Assembly (NCBI RefSeq): GCF_000344685.1
Contig: NW_006920412.1
Location: 175,009 to 239,008 of the forward strand
Reading direction: 5' to 3'
Source of the DNA: Gloeophyllum trabeum ATCC 11539
Lineage: Eukaryota > Basidiomycota > Agaricomycetes > Gloeophyllales > Gloeophyllaceae
DNA length: 64,000 nt
A program made the position numbers and the translations under genes. The notes beneath the pieces are model-generated. The model worked only from the letters and a program-made list of their open reading frames with translations, searched no databases and was not told the origin of the DNA. Each line of letters starts with the position of its first letter. Position 1 is the first letter of the stretch. This document shows positions 41,603 to 52,948 of this stretch, piece after piece.

Positions 41603-42364
41603 GGTGTCGCTGGCAGGCGTCGCGGGAATGCTCAAGCTAGACAGATGGCGAGAGAGAGCGTGGGGTTTCTAGATGATGTCGAGAGAGAGCTATATACGCC
41701 CGCCCATAAGGTACGGGACTACGGAACTCGTATATATAGCGTCGCTGTCCCGTTTGATGATGATGGTATGATATCCGGAGATGAGATATGTCTGAATTTC
41801 CAGAGAATCCATGTGTAAGAGTCCCTGGTTGAGCGCGAGGCAGTACAGGTAGAAATGATCCTGTCATTTTCGAAGGTGAAAGGAAGTTCTCGGCGTACGG
41901 GATTTATCGAGAGTATCTGTGCATGGCTGATGCGCCCCAGTCTGCTGCAGACTCACCTCGGTTCTCCGAAAATGGACCAATGGCGTTGCAGTAAACCTGA
42001 AGTGCTGTGGATAGGAACGCGTGCTTCTTGATGATCTAGATCTCGCGCTGCCCTCATTTGAGTTGTGGCAAAATGTGGCAATTCGAGATCCAAGCCATAG
42101 CCCGGCACCCATTGCAGCTTTCAAGTTTCCTTGCACTCTATATACAACTGCGTAAGGTTCTAGTTGGTGTCTACGAAAAAAATAGCTTGTTGTACGCGGG
42201 GGATCCGAGCAAGTGTGGGTATTTGGGGTATTCGGGGTCCAGTTTGTATCATTTATGAATTCAGCGAGTATAGATAGATCATCATCTAACCACTACCATC
42301 GTTCCGAGTCGGCGGGTACTGAGCCGGATTACTACTTGCAATCCAACCGCAGAGAATATCGGTA
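41603..42364. other. Divergent intergenic region
   Basis: This lies between the Yippee and allantoinase start codons. I find no supported gene. A duplicated GTGGCAAAATGTGGCAA phrase (about 42064) is the only short repeat noticed. Confidence 0.5.
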
Positions 42365-44049
42365 ATGTCTAGTACTACTCGAGTGCTTACCGGGCAAAAT
42401 GTCGTTCTGCCGGGACATGACAGGCCTGTACCTGCGACTATCATAGTTGATAAAACAACAGGCAAGATCACCGATATCCAGCTAAACACGGCAGAACGAG
42501 GAGCCTACCATGGGCTCCGGGATGAAGATTACATAGACGCAGGCAGCAAGTTCATAATCCCCGGACTTGTCGAGTGAGTAAGCATCGTGGCCCCTTATCA
42601 GCTTCTAGTCCACAGCAGAGCTAACACCACTCGCAGCGCCCACGTCCACCTGAACGAACCGGGTAGGACAGAATGGGAGGGATTTTATACCGGCACCAGG
42701 GCTGCCGCGTCCGGCGGCATCACGACAGTCGTCGACATGCCCCTCAACTCGATCCCCCCGACCACAACGGTCGAGAACCTCGAGATCAAGAGGGCGGCTG
42801 CGCGCGGCCAGTGCTGGATTGACGTTGCGTTCTGGGGCGGCGTCATCCCTGGGAACCAGGTATCTGCTCATCTCACTGCGCCTTCTTCCGCACAGTCGGC
42901 GTGCTCAACGCAGCAGTATCGGTGTCTCCGTTTACACAGGCCGATCTGATCCCGCTTGTTGATGCTGGCGTCAAAGGCTTCAAGTGTTTCCTGATCGAGA
43001 GTGGTGTCGAGGTAAGCAACGCAATTGGATGATGATTATGCGAGCGGAAGCTGACAGCGACTTCACAGGAATTCCCCTGCGTTGTTGAGCAAGATGTGGC
43101 TAAAGCGATGCAGACATTGCAGGTCGGTACCGGCCCTCAGATATCCAACTACGTCATAATCATCGAGCGTAGGGAAAGCCCACCGTACTACAGTTCCATG
43201 CTGAACTGGGCGAGCCGCCATCGCACGCCGAGGCCGCGGATCCTCGCGCATACTCCACCTATCTAGCAACTCGCCCAGAATCACTCGAGACTAATGCGAT
43301 CCAGCTCATCACCTCCCTGCACGCCCAGCACCCCGCGCTGCGCTGCCACATCGTGCACCTGTCCGCGTCCTCCGCGCTCCCGCTCGTGCGCGCCGCCAAG
43401 GCCGCGGGGCTGAACCTCACGGTCGAGACGTGCTTCCATTACCTCTGCCTGAGGGCCGCGGACGTGCCGCACGGGCATGCCGAGTTCAAGTGCTGCCCTC
43501 CGATTCGCGACGACGGGAACCGCGAGGCGCTGTGGGCGGCGCTGAGGGACGGGACGATCGATATGGTCGTGTCGGACCACAGCCCGTGCGTCGGCGAGCT
43601 GAAGCGCCCGGACGATGGGAACTTGCTGAAGGCGTGGGGCGGGGTGAGCACGCTCGGGCTCGGCTTGAGTGCACTATGGACAGAGGGGAGAAAGAGGGGC
43701 GTAAGTGTGGTGGATGTGGTCAAGTGGATGGCGGAAAGGACCGCGGCGCATGCGGGGTTGGCGGAGCGTAAGGGAGCGATCAAGGTCGGATTCGACGCGG
43801 ATTTGGTCGTGTGGGATCCCGAGGCAGAATTTACGGTGCGTTCGAAGCTTAAATACGCACACTTGGCTCTATTTGTGCTGACTGCATGTATAGGTGACTA
43901 AGGAGAACCTGAACTTCAAGAATAAGCTCTCCCCGTACGAGGGGATGACGCTGGCTGGGCGGGTCGAGAAGACGTACTTGCGGGGGCAGCTTGTTTACGA
44001 CGCAGAGACGAGGTTTGAAGGGCGGGAGCCCACTGGTGTCTTACTCTGA
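42365..44049 (+). CDS. DAL1: Allantoinase
   Basis: ATG is at 42365 and TGA at 44047-44049, in seven or so exons. The start [20 protein letters not shown] leads into the cyclic amidohydrolase fold. The first metal site HVH is in [20 protein letters not shown]. The carboxylated Lys is in [19 protein letters not shown]. The later metal His residues lie in LQFHAELGE and CHIVHLSAS, and the catalytic Asp in [27 protein letters not shown] and [15 protein letters not shown] are further family blocks. The enzyme opens allantoin to allantoate in purine breakdown, allowing ureides to serve as nitrogen source. The second intron must use the later acceptor near 42941 (giving [13 protein letters not shown]); the earlier one leads to a stop. 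Confidence 0.93.
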
Positions 44050-44761
44050 TCACAAAAACACGCGAGACTTCCATTGTAACACCAACATAACTCTTGCACG
44101 GGACGTTGCAGAGCGGAATCGCGAGCGGATGTAGGCGTTGGGATGACTTGCGCAGCGTCACTGCTCACGTGGATAGGTGACTGTCACTGCGGTCAGCCCA
44201 TCGCCGAATAGACAGTAAAATGACGGGCTGTATACTGAGCAGCAGTGAGAACAAACAAGGAGCAAGGGAGACGGGATGCTGCGACTAAATGGTGAGTCTT
44301 TTCCGTATTTTGTTGCTTCTAATCGGCTCCTGAAAGAAAGCAGTCCCTTTGAACTCACCAGCTCCACATGCCGCGTTGGTGAACTCTTTCTGCCCCGGTT
44401 CAGGTGTGATTCGGCTTTCAATATGATTTTCATTGTGAGACAGAAAGAAGGCCGTAATGACAAGATTCGGGCTTGACCGCCACTCGCCTGCTTTATGACG
44501 GATCCGGGTCATGGACCTTTGTGCTGTTGCTCTTTCACTTCCCATGTTCTTTGTGGTTCAACGGCATCAGTATCTCGATGCGTGTCTGCAATGTTATAAA
44601 GCTCACCTGAGGACGTCCTAGTAGCTCATCCCTCGTATCCTACTGCCTATAGTTGCTCGCACCATGGCTATGAACAGAGGCTTCTACACCAACCAGATCC
44701 GCGTGCGCATCTTCCTCCATGTCTCCACTTTCGCCCCTCTCACTGGTCTTCACAGGCCCGC
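44050..44761. other. Intergenic region with possible upstream start of the next gene
   Basis: No separate gene is supported. An ATG at 44664 opens MAMNRGFYTNQ, whose GFYTNQ resembles the GSFYVSK block of the oxygenase at 19893-24208, so the next gene may begin here with an extra exon. Confidence 0.4.
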
Positions 44762-46163
44762 ATGGACGATGCGCTCACGGGACGTAGACATCATGAGCTC
44801 ACGGAGGACATGCATCCGCCATGGTCCCTGCAGAGCATGAAGAACGCGCCTTTCCCAGTCATTCGTGTGGCTGGTATCGGGCGTGTGACTGGCCAAGATG
44901 GGTCAGTACGTGAAAATAATGGGGTGGACGAACCTCGAGAGTTCGATGCGGCGCAGGTAGGGAATTCTTTCTGTAGGATTTTGGCACAAGATCCTAATTG
45001 CGTCAAGGTTGAGATTGAAGATGCCGGAGCCTGGAACGCGCTCGAACAAGTGATTCTCCAGTGGGCACGCGATGAGATGAGACTCACCGGGAGGGTGCTA
45101 GAGATCAGGTTACAGAAGCTTTGTTTGTACACTTCCGACTCCAGGTATGTCTTTTCCCATTGCTTCTGCTTCACCCTTACAATCTAGTCTTTACGGTAGC
45201 GAGCTGTCGCTGAGTGGGTGAGTGCCGATCATTCTGCGTACTGCAAGTAGACATCTAAAGAAGCCGGACAGGGACAGGCGGAACTGCACGTCAGCCACTA
45301 TTGTGGTCCTTCTTCCCGCCAGCGCAGCCCGAAGGGGGTCGTGGCAGTTATGGCACGATACTAGGCAAAAACACTATACCGTGCCGTGCTCTGAGGACAC
45401 CGAGGTCATCACGTGGCGTGTTGACGTCTCCAGCAAATTAAAGCCGGTCACGGAAGGACGTCGTGTCGCGCTGTGGTACGATGTGGTACACGCTGAGCGT
45501 GACCCTCTTGCAGGTTTAGGCGTGGATCGCATGCTCAACGCGGTGCGTGGAGTGATGCATGATTGGAGGGAAGCGAGTGAAAGCAACAGAGGGCCAGGCA
45601 AACTGGTGTATCTCCTCCAGGACCGCTTAAAGTCTGCCCCTCAGGGCATCGCGTCTCTCTGTGGAATGGATGCTCACAAAGTATCCCTGATTTGTAGGGC
45701 CGCCAGAGAACGAAGATTCTTTGTCGGTCTTGCAACTTTGACGAGTCATCTAGCTGAAGATCCCTTTCCAGTCAGCGAAGGATCCAACGAGCATGTCGAA
45801 CTGCACGAGATGCTTCGGACGTTGGGTATAGAGGAGATGCGTACACCAGACGGCCATCGGGTGTCTCTCAAGCTAGAATACCGCGATGACGAGGCGATTC
45901 CTGGATGCCTCATCGATATCTTGGAAGACCATCATAAAAGGCTCGTAAATAAGAGCACGCGACAGGAACTAGCGAAGTATGAGGACTCGGTGGGTGTTAT
46001 CCGTTCGTCTGCGTATTTATTCGTATTTATCACTGATACTATCTGCAGCGAGGGATCATTGTGCGCAGTGAGTCTTGTGTTTCAGGGTTTGGGGCTAATA
46101 AGCAGCATCATTGACCTCTTACCAGCCTGGCGTCGCACAGTCGTGGTGATGTGGCCTGCCTAA
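44762..46163 (+). pseudogene. Truncated 2OG-oxygenase paralogue, probable pseudoenzyme or pseudogene
   Basis: This is homologous to the first half of the oxygenase at 19893-24208. Paired blocks are NAPFPVIRVAGIGRVTGQ with NAPNPALQLADLGPIGLPLS, AWNALEQVILQWARDE with AWQTYIQTVIRDVC, LQKLCLYTSDS with YKLLLYETGS, ATIVVLLPAS with ATVVIVLPSQ, and PGKLVYLLQDRLKSAPQGI with SKLVYLLEHRYGQEGLKG. No HxD can be read where the partner has HKD. The distal His (DVTHEVKPI) is Ser here (DVSSKLKPV), while the following Arg is kept. The last exons reach WRRTVVVMWPA and stop, exactly where the partner continues WPDSSHFD. About 750 C-terminal residues are therefore missing. Splicing is still plausible, so a short expressed protein is possible. 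Confidence 0.6.
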
Positions 46164-46428
46164 TCTTCAAGAGATGATAATCAGACCTAGGCAATGAAGC
46201 CAAACGGACATTGCTTCCACCGAACTACCAGTGTTTCTGTGCTAGAGAGAGAACCAGCGGACAAGAGATGTATACGAGGAGAGGGGGTTTTACCAATGTG
46301 CTATGTGTAATTAGCGCGCCCTGTCACACGCCAAACGCGTCTCGTCACGAGTCGTCTTGTAGTCTTGATGTAACGTGTTTTTGACCGTAAAGCTGCAGCA
46401 CCTGGAGCTTTGCCTTCCGCATGCATTC

Positions 46429-46745
46429 ATGGTTCCTGTTATGAGTATCTCTCTGCTAAAATCGGACCCTGTGGACAGTACAATACCCATGGGTACTCAG
46501 GTGCCTGACAGTAGCAGTTCCCCTGCTCTGGACGAAGGGAACGAGCTAGATGTCTCCGTGGACTCCAAACCTGATATAAAGCTAAAGGTTGAAGTGAAAG
46601 TGGAGTCAGAACTAGGTCTAGAGGGTGGGGCTCTATTAGAGTCTGAGATCAAATCAGAGACTGAAGTACAGGTAAACTGGGACGAAATGTCAGCGTTGCT
46701 TGATACAGTTTTGCTCCGTCCAGATTCCTCTGTCATAGCTACATC
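46429..46745 (+). CDS. Orphan first exon, acidic with repeated psi-K-x-E motifs
   Basis: The frame opens at ATG 46429 (MVPVMSISLLKSDPVDSTIP) and stays open to a canonical donor ACATC|GTAAGT at 46745-46751. The encoded 106 residues are acidic, with IKLKVEVKVESELG and SEIKSETEVQVNW. In composition they resemble the N-terminal exon of the large oxygenase. No downstream exon fits before the opposite-strand MRP51 gene ends at 46897. Alternatively it could simply stop at the in-frame stop codon just after the donor and encode a tiny protein. Confidence 0.4.
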
Positions 46746-46896
46746 GTAAGTATTTTCCGCTTTCGCATCATTCTCTAATCATACCCCAATCGTTAGAGTA
46801 TTGCCCCAATTACAAGAATGTTCAGTTCATATCCATACACGCTATGACAGGCATGCATTAGGTCGCAAGGATACAATAAAACGGTCATAGTAAGGT

Positions 46897-48204
46897 CTAC
46901 GGTTGGCTGCCTGATGGGCGGCCCGTTGGTGACACTATCTGCCTCAAACCCTGTAAGAGATTCGAACCTCCTTTCCCGCCGCCCTTATACTTCGACATTG
47001 TGTTGGACCGCGACTCCCTATTTCTTCTGAAAACAGGCGTAACAATCCGATTTAACGAGGACGCGTCAGCCGTTCCCGGATCCTGCGTGCTATATGCAAT
47101 GGAGCCCGGGTAGTGAGGGTTGGAGCGGCTCATCGACGGCCTGTTGAATGCGATCGCTTCCGTGATAATCCGCGCCCCGCGCATCTTGGACTTGGCGTGG
47201 CTGTCTACAGTGTTCGGCGCGCGCACAAGGTGCGCCTCGCGCAGGCGTAGCTTCGTCACGCCAGCCTCGAGGCTCGTGGGCGCGCCGTCCTTCCCGGCGA
47301 CGACGTCGGACTTGCCGTCCGCGTTGCTCGAGCGCACCTTCGTGGTCATTCCCGCAAAGGAGGTGACGTAGTAGATGTTGTCCTTCGTGCGCGCGGCTAC
47401 GTTCGACTCGTCGCGCTGCATGAGGATCATGCGACCAGGGAGGGTGGGCGTGAGGAAGAACGTGGAGAGGCGGGTGTGGTGGCTGTAGCTGGCCCCGGCG
47501 TAGACGTGCGGCTCTTGAGCCAGGCTCACCGAGGTCTCCTTGTTCAACTTGTTCTTGATTCTCTCGGTCAGGAACTCCTTGTAGTAGATGACACCGTTCT
47601 GCGCCTGGTCGAGGAGGTCGGTTGAGACAGGTTTCCCTTCCCCCGCCTTCTTTTTGAGGTACTCCTTAAACTCCGGCCGCAGCTTGCGCAGGTTCCGAAT
47701 GAACAGCTCAAACTGCTTGTTTGACATGGCGTCGATGTTGGGCAGGATCGGCGCCCGCGTCTGCTGCAGCAGCCGGCTCTCCTTGCTGGGCTTGCCCCCA
47801 TCCGGGCCCACCGCAAACTCGGAGTCCACCACCCAGTAACGCTGCGCCGACCCGATCTTGCTCTGCCAGGTGAGCGAGTTGCGTTCCCGCCCGTAACTGT
47901 ACTCCGGGGGCTCGAGCTTCTCTACCCCGAGCTCCTGCCACGCCTGGATCCAGCGCGCTTGCTTCTCGCCGCTGTCCCAAACCGTCTGCTGCTCGCGCGA
48001 GTCGACCTCGGAAACCGTGATGTACGCATTGCGCCGCTTGAGTGGGAGGGGTCGCTTCAAGCCCCAGTTGCCGCGGTGTGCATTTCCGTCGTAGGTTGTG
48101 TAGACCTGGGCGATGGCTGGGTCGAATGAGGCAAATTTTGAGCGTCGCAGCAGCGTCCCAAACGGCGACGTCTTTGACGACCCAGCAACCGCTGCCGCCG
48201 CCAT
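46897..48204 (-). CDS. MRP51: Mitochondrial small-subunit ribosomal protein MRP51 (bS1m)
   Basis: This is a single open exon of 435 codons, ATG at 48202-48204. It begins MAAAAVAGSSKTSPFGTLLR and carries the MRP51 family signature: RSKFASFDPAIAQVYTTY, then HRGNWGLKRPLPLKRRNAYI and WDSGEKQARWIQAWQELG. The middle has FELFIRNLRKLRPEFKEYLK and a GRMILMQRDESNVAARTK block. The C-terminus is basic and Gly-rich (SKYKGGGKGGSN). In yeast Mrp51 is needed for mitochondrial translation and interacts genetically with mRNA leaders. The lack of introns stands out in an intron-rich neighbourhood. Confidence 0.88.
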   Translation of the reverse strand: MAAAAVAGSSKTSPFGTLLRRSKFASFDPAIAQVYTTYDGNAHRGNWGLKRPLPLKRRNAYITVSEVDSREQQTVWDSGEKQARWIQAWQELGVEKLEPPEYSYGRERNSLTWQSKIGSAQRYWVVDSEFAVGPDGGKPSKESRLLQQTRAPILPNIDAMSNKQFELFIRNLRKLRPEFKEYLKKKAGEGKPVSTDLLDQAQNGVIYYKEFLTERIKNKLNKETSVSLAQEPHVYAGASYSHHTRLSTFFLTPTLPGRMILMQRDESNVAARTKDNIYYVTSFAGMTTKVRSSNADGKSDVVAGKDGAPTSLEAGVTKLRLREAHLVRAPNTVDSHAKSKMRGARIITEAIAFNRPSMSRSNPHYPGSIAYSTQDPGTADASSLNRIVTPVFRRNRESRSNTMSKYKGGGKGGSNLLQGLRQIVSPTGRPSGSQP

Positions 48205-48378
48205 GTAAGACTTTCAGTCAGACGTCCCGGAGGTGCAGAAGTAAGTCGAGAATTAATTTTACATTGGAACACTAGGGTTAGAGTTACAAGAAATCCAAAA
48301 ACTACGTAAAATGGGCTGTCCAGCTCATAAATAAAAATGTAGTTATCCTCGGTAATTCCCGCAAGCCTAAGTATAAAG

Positions 48379-49203
48379 GTGCAATTTTCCACCGTTTCCT
48401 CTCAAATCACGACGTCCAAATTACTGTCTGTCCTCTGCTGCTCGCTGCGGCTTCTACCAAGGACGGACTGTCCAGACAAACGTCGGAGATGGACTCTATA
48501 TTCTAGAGGGGTTTCTCAAAAACAGTCTTTGCTGAACGCTCCTCCCTCTGGTCGAGGGGCCATGAAGCAGGATCACCTGGAGACTTCCCACATGTACTGC
48601 GTGTCGTGTATCCATATAACAAGTGAGTTGTTTTTCTGGCTTCGGTCTATTCTGTCTGGGTATTCCAAGGAAGAAAACCCTGGTAAAGGGACGCACCCCG
48701 CTCCCTTGCGAAAGGGAGTTCGCGTCATTGTGCGATGTCTTCTGGTTCCTACGGGAATACCAGAAGGACAGATGGGTGCGTATGGAGAGTTAAAGGCGAG
48801 TCTGAGGTCTCTTCGGTGTTTGTCGGTTATGGATGGGTTTGGAAACGGAGAGCTGACTGGTTACGAGTGTAGATGCGCCACCAGCATCCTAAAAGATGTG
48901 TCCAACGAGATGTCGAGTGCAACCAAAGCTGTTGCACTATCACAAAGCAAACACGAGCATAAGGTAAGGGCAATGGACCGTGTCGCTCATAGCATCCATT
49001 TTCTAGATGGATGCCAACATCCTGTGAAGACGTCGCTTGCCTTCTCGGCTGACTTCTCGAAAGTTCAAACCCTTGCTCAATTCGACAAGGTAAGACGCCT
49101 TGGTTCATGGCGTCTTACAGCCCGGTCGAACTTCCCATCCCAATCTTTCCCCGTATTTTCCGCTGTCCACGCCGGTATTTATACTGTCCACATACTCTAC
49201 TAG
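48379..49203 (+). CDS. Unassigned open reading frame
   Basis: A 274-codon frame is open without introns between MRP51 and the nucleotide-sugar transporter. It reads MQFSTVSSQITTSKLLSVLC at the start and has GMAYGEL-like and FLDGCQHPVKTSLAFSADFS stretches later. Possible donors (GTGAGTTG near 48623, GTAAGACG near 49090) suggest a spliced gene instead. I recognise no domain. The frame could be real or a chance opening; length alone is the support. Confidence 0.3.
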   Translation: MQFSTVSSQITTSKLLSVLCCSLRLLPRTDCPDKRRRWTLYSRGVSQKQSLLNAPPSGRGAMKQDHLETSHMYCVSCIHITSELFFWLRSILSGYSKEENPGKGTHPAPLRKGVRVIVRCLLVPTGIPEGQMGAYGELKASLRSLRCLSVMDGFGNGELTGYECRCATSILKDVSNEMSSATKAVALSQSKHEHKVRAMDRVAHSIHFLDGCQHPVKTSLAFSADFSKVQTLAQFDKVRRLGSWRLTARSNFPSQSFPVFSAVHAGIYTVHILY

Positions 49204-49608
49204 ATTCTGGCATGTCCCTGCTGTGTCGTAGAATGAAGATACTGCTATACCTTGTCTGTACTAGTGACCCTTTTCGTAAAGAACTTATGCCATCAAAAAA
49301 TCAACAAATAAGCGCTGTGCCAGAAGTAGAGTATTTTTACCCGACTTCGATTGACGTCCGTCGTCGTCGACGCGGGGATCCCCACTTTCTCCAGCGTCTC
49401 TATACTTTACCCACCTGCTATTCACCGCCGGACACTGCGCTCGACGTGCTCGCCGTCGCCGCCGCCAACGCAGTCGCCAAAAGCACTGCCGCCCTCGCCA
49501 TCATCACAACGGCGGCTGACTTCACATAGCCGTGACACTCGGTTCATCTCCGCCGTTCAGCGCCCAGTCTTCCTTGCGTATTTGCCTCCGTGATCGTCTG
49601 CTGCAGAC

Positions 49609-51295
49609 ATGAGCAATACCCTGCATCCGAGAGCGTCGTCGGTGAATGTCGCGACGCCGACGTCGCCAGACATCCATCATAGACCGTTTCCGATGGTCCG
49701 ACATGGCAGCTCAGCACCGTATTTATCACCGTATTCTACACCTGGCGGCTCGCCTGGACCTAGGCCAGCACCCTTATTGCCACCAGCAGCGAGCAGTAAT
49801 TTCGTGGATTTGTCCAGCAAGGAGGAGTTCAGCGGGGGAGGAGGCGCGACGTCAGAGAGTTCGCCGACGATTCTGGGGCTACCGCTCAAATACGTGTCGT
49901 GAGTTTTGCGTTTCTCGAATACTAACGCGCTATTCACGTTCGAGCAGCTTGGTCACATTAGCGGTCCAGAATGCCGCGCTGTCGATTGTTATGCACTATT
50001 CGCGGGTGTTTACCCCGCCGTCGCAAGCTTACTCGCCCGCCGCCGCCGTCCTGCTGAACGAGCTGCTCAAAGGCTCAATATCGCTCGTCATTGCGTTTGT
50101 CAGGGTGTGCAACGCGTCCGATGCGCCGTGGTCGCGGAAACCCCTGAGCGCGGCGAACCGACTGTACCGCGAGATTTTCAGCCCCGACTGCTGGAAACTG
50201 TCCATCCCCGCGATCCTCTACGTCGTGCAGAACTCGCTGCAGTTCGTCGCCATCAGCAACCTCCCCGTCGCGACGTTCCAAGTGACGTACCAGATGAAGA
50301 TCCTCACGACCGCGGCGTTCTCGGTCGCGCTGCTCCGGCGGCGACTCACGCCGATGAAGTGGCTTGCGCTGACGTTCCTCGCGCTGGGCGTCGGGATTGT
50401 CCAGATCCAGACGAGCTCGGGGCGGAAGCCGCAGAAGGAGATCCCGGTCGGGAGCGCGAGCGAGCTGGCGCCGTTCCACCATATGAGCCCGCTCAAGGGC
50501 TTCGGCGCCGTCACGGCGGCGTGCTTCACCTCGGGCCTTGCGGGCGTGTACTTTGAGATGGTGCTCAAAAACTCAAAGGCGGATCTCTGGGTCCGCAACG
50601 TGCAGCTATCATTATTCTCTCTTATTCCCGCTCTCCTCCCCATACTCTACGCTCCCCAGCCGCTTAATTCGCGCGGTCTTTTCCTGGACCTGTTCAACAA
50701 CTTTGGAGGGTGGGCGTGGGCGACGGTCGCAACGCAGGTGTTCGGTGGGCTGATTACGGCGGTAGTCATCAAGTACTCCGACAATATCTTGAAGGGTTTC
50801 GCAACAAGTCTCTCGATTATACTGTCGTTCTTGGCTTCCGTCGTCCTGTTCCACTTCCGGATAACACCCTCCTTCGTCCTGGGCTCCTCGACAGTCCTCA
50901 TCGCTACGTGGATGTACAACCAACCCGCAGGAAAGGAGGTGCCTCCGATTCCGAATGTCATGATGACCTCGGTGTCCGGCAAGACCGCGGGCACACCGTA
51001 CCCTGGCACGCCCATTTCGTCCGATGCGCCCATCCTCGGCCAATTCCCAGCGCCCAAACGACCCTCGCCCTTCGGCAGCCCTCGCGCCTTCGCCTCGGCG
51101 CTTGGGCTCGCGAACGAGAAATCCGAGGGGTCCGACTATTTCAGCGAGACGACGGAAACGAGCCGGTACCTCAGCGCGCCGTACGGCTCGCCCTTCCCCT
51201 CGCGCACGCCTTCTCCTGCGCCGCCCAGCAGGATGCCCAGCTACTCAAATCTGAAGAGCCAGAATGGCAATGGCTCCTACGGACCGCGGCAATAA
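49609..51295 (+). CDS. Nucleotide-sugar transporter, UDP-galactose/UDP-GlcNAc type (SLC35A-like)
   Basis: Two exons: 49609-49898 or so, then about 49947 to the TAA at 51293-51295. A Ser/Pro-rich cytosolic N-terminus of about 95 residues (MSNTLHPRASSVNVATPTSP) precedes about ten membrane helices. Family blocks are SLVTLAVQNAALSIVMHYSR, SPAAAVLLNELLKGSISLVI, AILYVVQNSLQFVAISNLPV, TFQVTYQMKILTTAAFSV, LAGVYFEMVLKNS, WVRNVQLSLFSLIPALLPIL and VVIKYSDNILKGFATSLSII. The C-terminal 110 residues are Ser/Pro-rich. It exchanges nucleotide sugars across the Golgi membrane for glycosylation; the SLC35A group includes fission-yeast Gms1, and the exact sugar cannot be told from sequence. Confidence 0.9.
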
Positions 51296-51891
51296 GTAAG
51301 CCTGCACGAAATGATATTGATATTGTTACGATCTTTTACCGGGACGCCGCGCTCGTTGATATGTTATGACACCGCCTAAAGTGACGATTACTTTGGATAC
51401 TTGATATACCAAGATAGAGAGAGTCGAGAAGTAACGGCACATGCATTGACTTTTGGCATTCCCGGTCCCTCCCCGCGTGCCTTCACCTTCATCATTCTTG
51501 CACCTTTGCACAACAGACCATAACCACTATCTTCGCTTCTGCTTTTATCAGTTGTCATTTGTGACGACCTCTAGCGAGCCCAAACGTACATACGTCCCCC
51601 CTCTATTCTGCGTCGTTCGTTCTGCTGGTCCGTTTGGATGTAGCTTACAGTAAGACGTGATATAGATGTAATTATAATTGTTCATGGATTTGCTCTCAGT
51701 CAATGCAATTGCGATATCATTTCAGGGGCCAAGTACCGGATACATGGAATGTGTGAAAAGGTATACTAACGTAGACAGGAGAACGGGACATAGTCATACG
51801 GCAAACATAATGAAATGGGAAATGAAGATCAGACAACATACAGAAGACCAGTCCTAGACAACAGTTGGATACTGACGGAGGCATTGGTACA
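51296..51891. other. Convergent intergenic region
   Basis: This is the 3' flank of the transporter and of the AT-hook gene. Pyrimidine-rich stretches and a TGTAATTATAATTG segment near 51667 fit 3' ends. No gene is supported. Confidence 0.5.
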
Positions 51892-52948
51892 TCATGTCGA
51901 AGGGCCCGGCGCACCGCTGGGAGCCGGTTGGGTATTAGCAGCTGCCACAGGCTTCTTGTTCTTGCTCCCCCTGGGTCGACCGCGCGGTCGTTTGCCGGGC
52001 TGTCCCTCGGCACCGTCCGCAGCCGCTCTCTTGTCTCCTGCTTTCATGCGATCCTTCAGGTATCTGTATATCACGACTGAGGTCAAGCACGAAGAATGGG
52101 GACGTAGATCGGATACGCACGCGATCCCCTTCTCTTCGAGTATTTCTTTCAGGCTGGGCAGCGGCGGTTGTCCCAGTTCTTGTCTGAGACGGTCGACGTC
52201 TCGTTTAGCGATCGCGTAGTCCCCGTCGGAGATGACCTTGATTTTGGCGTTCAGGTCTTGGCATCTGAAGATGAGGAACGGATGTAAGACATCGGTGGCA
52301 TAGGTTTGTCAGGTCGGATGAGAGCTCACTCTTTTGAAAGGCTGGCCTCTAGGAGGTCCGCCTAGTTGTGACTCAGTACAAGGTGCGCGGACTGCGACTC
52401 GATAGATACCTTGTCTCGGTCTTCGTTGACCTGTATTGCGCATGACGAGTGAGATCCTACGCGCCACGCTTAGAACGGGGTAATGCGTACCTCTCTCAGG
52501 GCATTTAGAAGGCGATTTCTTTCGCTCTCCAGTCTAATCATGGCAAATGATTGGCTGCATAGACATACGAGGGTTTCGCCGTCCACTCACTTGTTCTTTT
52601 GCTCTTTCAGGTCCTGGATCGCTTTGTTCTTCTGTTCAAGTGAAGCGTGCGCAGACAGTATATGTGCTGTATGTAGTTGCAGAGTCAATGCATGTTTCCT
52701 ATTGTTCCAGGGCCATCCCAGAGGGGATATGCCACTCAGTCAGTAATTCGATGCTGTGGCTTCACAGGCATACGATGCACGCACTTCAATTCCGCCGTCT
52801 TTGCCAACTGCACAAGATTCTTCGTCCAATCCCCTGTCGCAATAATAGGTGTCGTATGTGCATGGCTGTTGACACTGGCGCCTGTGCTCGTCGACGGTTG
52901 CGCATTTGAAGCGGTCGCAGTGGACGCTGCCGCCGAAGTGGACGCCAT
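51892..52948 (-). CDS. Coiled-coil protein with C-terminal AT-hook
   Basis: About six exons, ATG at 52946-52948 and TGA at 51892-51894. A Ser/Thr/Ala-rich start (MASTSAAASTATASNAQPST) leads to GDWTKNLVQLAKTAELKKHA. A long predicted coiled coil (SLEQKNKAIQDLKEQKN, ESERNRLLNALREVNEDRDK) and LRQELGQPPLPSLKEILEEK follow. The C-terminus has a classic AT-hook core within GKRPRGRPRGSKNKKP. AT-hooks bind the minor groove of AT-rich DNA, so a nuclear DNA-associated role is likely. I do not know a named homologue. One micro-exon (VNEDRDK) is flanked by ordinary introns. The gene is divergent from UPF1. Confidence 0.72.

Noticed and set aside
50075..50643. Charged minus-strand and alternative plus-strand frames in the transporter gene
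   Set aside because: They are shadows of the GC-rich transporter coding frame, whose membrane-helix pattern is unmistakable.
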